The translations under genes and the position numbers were made by a program. The notes under the pieces were generated by a model. The model did not search any database, was not told the DNA's origin, and was given only the letters and a program-made list of their open reading frames with translations. Shown piece after piece: positions 7,153 through 11,704 of a stretch of 11,704 bases of DNA (position 1 is the stretch's first letter; each line of letters opens with the position of its first letter). The stretch lies in NCBI GenBank assembly GCA_002405435.1, contig DHLU01000164.1, forward strand, positions 6,537 through 18,240, read 5' to 3'. This stretch comes from Flavobacteriales bacterium UBA4660. Lineage in GTDB: Bacteria; Bacteroidota; Bacteroidia; Flavobacteriales_D; Sanyastnellaceae.

Positions 7153-7180
7153 GGTCTGGTTGCCATCCATTTCGAGCCAA

Positions 7181-7756
7181 CTACTTAAAAAGCAATCTCT
7201 TTCGAACCCGGCTCAGGGCTTCGGGCGTTATGCCGAGGTAGGAGGCAATCATGTGCTGTGGCAGCCGATGCGACAGCTGCGGGTACGTTTGGGTAAAATG
7301 TATATAACGCTCTTCCGCGCTTTGGCTCACCAGCGCGATAATGCGATTATATAAGGCGAAGATCCGGTTGCGATAGAGGTGCGCCAGTTTAGCCGCCACC
7401 TCGGGATAGCGCGCCATGAGGTCTTCGATTTCGCGGAAGTCAATCTCCAGTACATGGCTGTTTTCCACGGCATCAATACAGTAGAGGGCAGGACTGGCCT
7501 TAACCTGGTTTTCCTGGTCTGCAATAATCCAGCCTTCCGGTGCAAATTGCAGGATATGGTCTTTCCCCTTGCTGTCGGTGACAAAACTGCGCAGGCAGCC
7601 CGCAAGGGTATTGTAGGTATAGTGGTTTTCGTCGCCGGCGCGCACCAGCACGGAGCCTTTTTTGACCTCCCTGCGCACGCAGCGCGATGCGAAACGCCGA
7701 ATGACGTCTTCATCAAGCAGCGATTCGCGCATGATTTTTTCAAATGTGCCGGTCAT
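7181..7756 (-). CDS. Crp/Fnr-family transcriptional regulator
   Basis: This 191-residue cytoplasmic DNA-binding regulator has an N-terminal cyclic-nucleotide-binding-like beta-roll (about 28-112, with KKGSVLVRAGDENHYTY and a VLEIDF strand). A long dimerisation helix (about 113-150) and a short C-terminal helix-turn-helix (LPQHMIASYLGITPEALSRVRKRLL, split as 165-177 and 178-189) follow. The RLPQ.MIASYLGITPE.LSR pattern is typical of the many Bacteroidota Crp/Fnr paralogues. The cAMP phosphate-binding cassette (FGE(L/I)ALL...RxA) is not recognisable, and no Cys cluster for an Fe-S centre is present, so the ligand is unknown. The ATG at 7756 has AGGAG about 12 nt upstream, a rather distant but possible ribosome site. 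It lies between ftsY and the secreted protein gene, all on the minus strand, with 125 and 164 bp gaps. Targets cannot be told from here. Confidence 0.88.
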   Translation of the reverse strand: MTGTFEKIMRESLLDEDVIRRFASRCVRREVKKGSVLVRAGDENHYTYNTLAGCLRSFVTDSKGKDHILQFAPEGWIIADQENQVKASPALYCIDAVENSHVLEIDFREIEDLMARYPEVAAKLAHLYRNRIFALYNRIIALVSQSAEERYIHFTQTYPQLSHRLPQHMIASYLGITPEALSRVRKRLLFK

Positions 7757-7881
7757 CCTGTATGCCTACTCCTTTGGCTCATCAAGGCTTCGCCCAGCCC
7801 AACATTACGACCCGGAAACTACCTCCGATTTTCCGCCCACCGACGGCCATGGCGCCACAAGCCGGCGGAGCCGGCATCGCA

Positions 7882-8850
7882 TCACGACAAAGCCTGATCG
7901 CCGAAGAGTGAATCCACAAATTCAAACCGGTTGAATACCTGAAGGTCTCCGGGCTTTTCACCGACGCCGATGTATTTGACAGGAATGCTGAACTGGTCGG
8001 AGATACCAATGACGACACCGCCTTTGGCCGTGCCATCAATTTTGGTGATGGCAAGGGCAGATACCTCAGTCGCTGCGGTGAATTGTTTGGCCTGTTCAAA
8101 CGCATTCTGTCCGGTCGAGCCATCGAGCACCAGCAATACTTCATGCGGCGCGTGGTCAACCACTTTCTGCATCACCCGTTTGATCTTCGACAGTTCATTC
8201 ATCAGTCCCACCTTGTTATGCAGGCGTCCTGCCGTGTCAATCAGCACCACATCGGCCTGCTGGCTCACGGCACTTTGCAGGGTGTCAAAGGCCACCGATG
8301 CCGGATCAGCACCCATACCCTGCGATACGACCGGCACCCCGGCGCGCTCGCCCCAGATTTTCAATTGGTCGACGGCAGCGGCCCGGAAAGTATCGGCGGC
8401 ACCCAACACCACTTTTTTGCCCTGCGCCTTCAGTTGCCAGGCTAGTTTGCCGATGGTGGTGGTTTTGCCCACGCCGTTGACACCAACCACCATAATCACA
8501 TAGGGCTGCGTTCCGGAGGGAATAAAAATCTGACCGGTATCGTCGCCTTCGTGCCCCTTGAGCAGCGCGGCGATTTCTTCTTTTAACAGGCGGTTGAGCT
8601 CGTCGGTGCCCATGTACTTGTCTGCCGCCACCCGATCCTCAATGCGCTTGATAATCTTCAGGGTAGTGGGTACGCCAACGTCGCCGGTGATTAGCACCTC
8701 TTCCAGCTGGTCCAGCACCTCATCGTCCACCCGTGACTTCCCCGCGATGGCGCGGGTAATCCTCGAAAAAAAGCCGGTGCGGGTTTTTTCGAGTCCGGCA
8801 TCCAGCGATTCTTTCTTTTCGTTGCTGAAGAGTCTTTTGAAAAAGCTCAT
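7882..8850 (-). CDS. ftsY: Signal recognition particle receptor FtsY
   Basis: FtsY is the SRP receptor GTPase that docks ribosome-nascent-chain complexes at the inner membrane for co-translational insertion. The protein has 322 residues, short because it lacks the long acidic A domain of E. coli FtsY, as in many bacteria. The N domain (about 1-100) is helical, with a basic N-terminus (MSFFKRLFSNEKK) that could bind lipid. The G domain has all landmarks: P-loop GVNGVGKTTTIGK (123-135), DTFRAAAVDQL (153-163), DTAGRLHNK (205-213), TKIDGTAKGG (269-278) and GVGEKPGDL (295-303). It is the last gene of the rpmG / DUF4295 / ftsY cluster, but a strong terminator lies in the 84-bp gap before it. No Shine-Dalgarno precedes the ATG. 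Confidence 0.97.
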   Translation of the reverse strand: MSFFKRLFSNEKKESLDAGLEKTRTGFFSRITRAIAGKSRVDDEVLDQLEEVLITGDVGVPTTLKIIKRIEDRVAADKYMGTDELNRLLKEEIAALLKGHEGDDTGQIFIPSGTQPYVIMVVGVNGVGKTTTIGKLAWQLKAQGKKVVLGAADTFRAAAVDQLKIWGERAGVPVVSQGMGADPASVAFDTLQSAVSQQADVVLIDTAGRLHNKVGLMNELSKIKRVMQKVVDHAPHEVLLVLDGSTGQNAFEQAKQFTAATEVSALAITKIDGTAKGGVVIGISDQFSIPVKYIGVGEKPGDLQVFNRFEFVDSLFGDQALS

Positions 8851-8875
8851 GGGTTGGAGCGGGTCAAAAAGTGTG

Positions 8876-8911
8876 AAAAAACAAAAGGCCTTTTCCAGAG
8901 AAAAAGCCTTT
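8876..8911 (-). terminator. Intrinsic terminator or attenuator between the DUF4295 gene and ftsY
   Basis: Read on the minus strand, AAAGGCTTTTTC and GAAAAGGCCTTT form a 12-bp stem (one T-G wobble) with a TCTG loop. It runs directly into a T-rich tract (TTTTGTTTTTT, 8886-8876). It begins 23 nt after the DUF4295 stop and ends 25 nt before the ftsY ATG, leaving almost no room for a promoter downstream. It should terminate most transcripts from the ribosomal genes, with ftsY made by readthrough or from a promoter lying further upstream. Confidence 0.85.
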
Positions 8912-8934
8912 CAATGAGGGGTAACATCGCCGAA

Positions 8935-9090
8935 TCAGCCCTTGGTGAACCAATCCTGCACGTTGTCGTTATGTACGATTTCTTCCTTGAAGGTGAAGGC
9001 TCCCGTCTTGGCAGACTTTACCATTTTAATTACCTTGGTATAGTTCTTTCCGGAACCGGTCTGCAGGGTTGCTACTACTTTCTTTGCCAT
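8935..9090 (-). CDS. DUF4295 small basic protein (probable ribosome component)
   Basis: This 51-residue basic protein starts MAKKVVATLQTGSGKNYTKV and ends NDNVQDWFTKG. Length, the MAKK start, the SAKTGAF(T)FKE segment (26-36) and the position directly between the bL33 gene and ftsY identify the Bacteroidota-specific DUF4295 family. From memory, this family has been reported as an extra 50S protein (bL38) in a Flavobacterium ribosome structure; I am only moderately sure of that link. It lies 20 nt downstream of rpmG, so they are co-transcribed. No Shine-Dalgarno is seen, normal for this phylum. Confidence 0.88.
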   Translation of the reverse strand: MAKKVVATLQTGSGKNYTKVIKMVKSAKTGAFTFKEEIVHNDNVQDWFTKG

Positions 9091-9110
9091 GGTTCAATGC
9101 AGGTTTTTCG

Positions 9111-9293
9111 TTATTTAATCTCTTTGTGGACGGTCTTGCGCTTGAGAATGGGGTTGTACTTCTTCTTCTCAATTCTGTCCGGGGTGTTTTTGCGGTTCTT
9201 GGTGGTGATATAGCGGCTGGTGCCGGGCAGCCCGGACTCCTTCATCTCGGTACACTCGAGAATCACCTGAACACGGTTTCCTTTCTTGGCCAT
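9111..9293 (-). CDS. rpmG: 50S ribosomal protein bL33
   Basis: This 60-residue, strongly basic large-subunit protein sits near the ribosomal E site. It starts [20 protein letters not shown] and contains the family core [22 protein letters not shown] (split 27-36 and 37-48), then [13 protein letters not shown]. It has only one Cys (14), so it is the zinc-free (C-minus) form. It is first in the rpmG / DUF4295 / ftsY cluster. In most Bacteroidota I know, rpmB (bL28) lies just upstream; here that space is occupied by a divergent peptidase gene. A perfect TAnnTTTG -7 box lies 25 nt upstream of the ATG. Confidence 0.97.
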   Translation of the reverse strand: MAKKGNRVQVILECTEMKESGLPGTSRYITTKNRKNTPDRIEKKKYNPILKRKTVHKEIK

Positions 9294-9317
9294 TTGATTT
9301 TTTCTTAAAGCGGGCGG

Positions 9318-9325
9318 CAAATGTA
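9318..9325 (-). promoter_or_regulatory. Candidate -7 promoter box for the rpmG cluster
   Basis: On the minus strand TACATTTG matches the Bacteroidota -7 consensus TAnnTTTG exactly. It would start transcription around 9311, with a leader of about 18 nt before the rpmG ATG. A matching TTG at -33 is not clear. The short leader suits a ribosomal protein gene. Confidence 0.42.
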
Positions 9326-9477
9326 AGCATCTTTTGATGCCCGGTGGTCTGAAGCCGCAAATTTTTAACCGATGCAATCCATCGCGCGCTAAGACCACTC
9401 ATCCCATTTTGCTGATGCCGCGCGGTGAGGCCCGCTAGTTTAGGCCCCGCTCAAGCGATAACGTTATTTTTAATCCT

Positions 9478-11610
9478 ATGAAAATCAAATTTATAACTCT
9501 CGGCTTTGCGGCCATGTTGCTGTGGGCGTGCAATACCCCGGAGGCCGATCTCCCGACCATGGCAAAAAACCAATACCCAACCACTGCGAAAGAGCCTGTT
9601 CAGCTCGACTTTCATGGCACTGCGCTAACGGATCCTTACGTCTGGCTTGAAAACGATACGAGCGCAGCCACAGCCGGATGGGTAAAGCGCCAGCAGGCGG
9701 TCACGGATTCCTTCCTGCAGACCATTCCTTTTAGAGGCGCCTTGAAGGAAAAGCTTACGGCGATGTTCAATTTCGAGAAGGTCAGTTCACCCATGAAGGT
9801 GGGCGACCGCTATTTCCTTTGGAAAAATTCGGGACTCGAACCGCAGGGCAAATACTATGTCAGGCAGGGACTGGAAGGCACCGATGAGGTGTTTCTGGAT
9901 GTCAACGCCCTTTCCGCCGACGGCACAGTGAGCGCTTCATTGGGAGAGGCGAGTGAAGACAACCGTTTTATATCCGTGACCGTCAGCGAGGCGGGCAGCG
10001 ATTGGTCACAAATCAAGGTGATGGACGTTGCCACCGGGAAGGAAACCGGTGATGTGCTCAAATGGGTCAAATTTTCCGGCGCCTCGTGGTACCGCAACGG
10101 TTTCTTCTACAGCCGCTACCCCGAGCCCGGACCCGGACAGGAGTTGAGTGCCTCCAACCAAAACCACAAGGTCTATTACCACGAACTGGGCAAACCGCAG
10201 TCGGAAGACCAGCTGGTCTACGAGAATGCGGAGCGGGCCAACTGGTATCACAACGCTTACCTGAGTGAAGACAAGCAGTTTATCTTCCTCGTGGCCGCCC
10301 CCGGCACCGACGGCTGGGAGACCCACTGGAAGAAGACAGAGGATAGCGGTCCCTTCAAACCGCTGTTTACCGACCTGACGCACCATACCAGCGTAGTCGA
10401 TGTGCACAACGGAAAGTTTATAGTGCTGACCGATGTCGGCGCCCCTAAATACCGGCTCGTGGAGGTGGATCCCGCCTCGCCGGATCCTGCTGCCTGGCGC
10501 GAACTCATGCCACAAACGGAAGACCTGCTGCAGGGGGTTACCTCAGGCGGCGGCAAACTCTACCTCTCGTACCTCAGCATGGCCAACAACCGGATTTTTG
10601 CGCTGAACTATGACGGATCGGGCAAGCAGGAGGTGAAAATGCCCGACAACACGGGCAGTGCCTATGGATTCTCAGGCAAACGGGAAGACAAGGACTTGTT
10701 TTACGGCTTCACGTCATTTACGTATCCAAATTCGATTTATCGCTTCAACGTCGCCACCGGAGCCAGCGAACTCTTTTACCAGCCCAAGGTGGATTTCAAC
10801 CCTGGCGACTTCGAGAGCAAGCAGGTCACTTACAAAAGCAAGGACGGCACCGAGGTGCCTATGTTTATCGTGCACAAGAAGGGCCTCACACTTGACGGTA
10901 CCAATCCGACCTTGCTGTATGGCTACGGCGGATTCAACGTGTCGCTCACCCCTTCTTTTTCAGTCTCGCGCCTGATGCTGTTGCAGAACGGCGGAGTGTT
11001 CGCTATGCCTAACCTACGCGGTGGTGGTGAGTTTGGCGAAGAATGGCACAAAGGCGGCATGCTCGACAAAAAACAAAACGTATTTGATGATTTTATCGCC
11101 GCTGCCGAATACCTCATCAGCCAGGGATATACCAGCAGTGCTCACCTGGGCATCGAGGGTGGTTCCAACGGCGGGTTGCTGGTTGGTGCCTGCATGACCC
11201 AGCGTCCCGACCTGTTTCGTGTATGCCTGCCGGCCGTCGGGGTAATGGACATGCTCCGTTTCCACCATTTTACCGTGGGCAAGGGCTGGATACCCGAATA
11301 CGGCTGCGCCGACAGTTCGGCCACCCAGTTCAATTACCTGCGGGCCTATTCGCCTTACCATAACCTGAAGGAGAATACGGTCTATCCCTGCACCATGGTC
11401 TCGACCGCCGACCACGACGACCGGGTCGTACCGGCACACAGTTTCAAATTTGCGGCGCGGCTGCAGGAATGTAACTCGGGTGCCAACCCCACCCTCATCC
11501 GGATCGAAACCCGCGCCGGACACGGGGCCGGACGAAGTACCGAGCAGGTAATCGAGGAGCAGGTGGATAAGTGGTCTTTCTTTTTCCACTGCATGGGAAG
11601 GTCGCTCTGA
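9478..11610 (+). CDS. Prolyl oligopeptidase family (S9A) lipoprotein
   Basis: This serine peptidase cleaves after proline in short peptides. It has 710 residues, the normal length plus a leader. The N-terminus ends in the lipobox L-W-A-C (15-18), so the mature protein should be lipid-anchored at Cys18 in the periplasm or at the outer membrane. The start domain contains DPYVWLEND (52-60), typical of the family. A seven-bladed beta-propeller spans about 90-440, and the alpha/beta-hydrolase domain about 450-705. The catalytic Ser is in GGSNGG (Ser563), Asp in DHDDRV (Asp647), and His in AGHGAG (His682). Arg649 and Trp604 correspond to the substrate-binding Arg and Trp of pig prolyl oligopeptidase. 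NLRGGGEFGEEWHKGG (512-527) is the usual motif before the nucleophile. All key residues are intact. It is divergent from rpmG, with no Shine-Dalgarno. Confidence 0.95.
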   Translation: MKIKFITLGFAAMLLWACNTPEADLPTMAKNQYPTTAKEPVQLDFHGTALTDPYVWLENDTSAATAGWVKRQQAVTDSFLQTIPFRGALKEKLTAMFNFEKVSSPMKVGDRYFLWKNSGLEPQGKYYVRQGLEGTDEVFLDVNALSADGTVSASLGEASEDNRFISVTVSEAGSDWSQIKVMDVATGKETGDVLKWVKFSGASWYRNGFFYSRYPEPGPGQELSASNQNHKVYYHELGKPQSEDQLVYENAERANWYHNAYLSEDKQFIFLVAAPGTDGWETHWKKTEDSGPFKPLFTDLTHHTSVVDVHNGKFIVLTDVGAPKYRLVEVDPASPDPAAWRELMPQTEDLLQGVTSGGGKLYLSYLSMANNRIFALNYDGSGKQEVKMPDNTGSAYGFSGKREDKDLFYGFTSFTYPNSIYRFNVATGASELFYQPKVDFNPGDFESKQVTYKSKDGTEVPMFIVHKKGLTLDGTNPTLLYGYGGFNVSLTPSFSVSRLMLLQNGGVFAMPNLRGGGEFGEEWHKGGMLDKKQNVFDDFIAAAEYLISQGYTSSAHLGIEGGSNGGLLVGACMTQRPDLFRVCLPAVGVMDMLRFHHFTVGKGWIPEYGCADSSATQFNYLRAYSPYHNLKENTVYPCTMVSTADHDDRVVPAHSFKFAARLQECNSGANPTLIRIETRAGHGAGRSTEQVIEEQVDKWSFFFHCMGRSL

Positions 11611-11621
11611 CGGCATAATAC

Positions 11622-11704
11622 AGGGGGGGGGGGGGCGGGAGAGGAGCCCGAAAGAACAAACGAGAAAGAAAGGATAGAGGAAGAAAGAAGAGAAGAGAGA
11701 GTTA
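11622..11704. other. Low-complexity purine-rich tail, probable sequence artefact
   Basis: Just after the peptidase gene a run of 13 G (11623-11635) is followed by about 70 bases of almost only A and G, unlike any other part of the window. It contains no coding or structural signal. Poly-G followed by degenerate purine sequence at an end is what poor-quality reads produce at contig tips. Confidence 0.6.

Noticed and set aside
7861..7875. GCCGGC-GGA-GCCGGC hairpin just after the ftsY stop as a terminator
   Set aside because: The stem is only 6 bp with a 3-nt loop and no T-run follows on the minus strand.
7379..7897. A 172-codon plus-strand frame opposite the Crp/Fnr-type gene
   Set aside because: It is antisense to a recognised regulator, crosses the intergenic gap and runs into the end of ftsY, with no protein-like pattern.
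11014..11616. A 200-codon minus-strand open frame opposite the peptidase catalytic domain
   Set aside because: It is a shadow of the conserved hydrolase domain; its translation is low-complexity and matches no family I recognise.
1..11704. Search for transposases, integrases, toxin-antitoxin pairs, defence genes or biosynthetic clusters
   Set aside because: No such gene or terminal inverted repeat or attachment site was recognised on either strand; the window reads as ordinary chromosome with one large surface protein.

Overview
The window looks like a stretch of a Bacteroidota chromosome with GC near 50%. It is probably from the Flavobacteriia/Sphingobacteriia side of the phylum, but I cannot place it lower from sequence alone. 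The evidence is a secreted repeat protein with a type IX secretion (T9SS) C-terminal sorting domain, the bL33 / DUF4295 / ftsY gene cluster typical of the phylum, and a Bacteroidota-style SUC/GPH-like sugar transporter. A Bacteroidota-type -7 box (TAnnTTTG) lies before rpmG, and most starts lack a Shine-Dalgarno sequence. One edge cuts through a gene and the other ends in suspicious low-complexity sequence, so the window may be a whole assembly contig.

Layout. Positions 2-817 (-) hold the N-terminal half of an MFS transporter that continues past the left edge. Its divergent upstream region (818-1118) carries a strong candidate operator palindrome. Positions 1119-3052 (+) form a tight operon with overlapping ends: an ECF sigma factor, a single-pass membrane protein that is probably its anti-sigma factor, and an exported DUF4097-type beta-helix protein. 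An intrinsic terminator follows. Positions 3127-3492 are a convergent gap of about 366 bp with no recognisable gene. Positions 3546-7016 (-) encode a 1156-residue secreted, multidomain adhesin-like protein with four Cys-rich DGSC repeats and its own terminator. Positions 7181-7756 (-) encode a Crp/Fnr-type regulator. Positions 7882-9293 (-) hold the housekeeping cluster rpmG (bL33), a DUF4295 protein and ftsY, in transcription order, with a strong intrinsic terminator just before ftsY. Positions 9478-11610 (+) encode a prolyl oligopeptidase-family lipoprotein. The last ~80 bases are a 13-G run followed by almost pure purine sequence, probably artefactual.

How the genes work together. The sigma/anti-sigma/DUF4097 trio is most likely one envelope-sensing regulatory unit. 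The ribosomal proteins and FtsY tie translation to SRP-dependent membrane targeting. The large surface protein, the peptidase and the transporter are cell-surface or nutrient functions with no direct link visible to each other. I did not find a convincing new multi-gene defence, mobile or biosynthetic system. The most noteworthy items are regulatory (operator palindrome, terminator before ftsY, 21-bp-spaced direct repeat) and architectural (inserted module and Cys repeats in the secreted protein).
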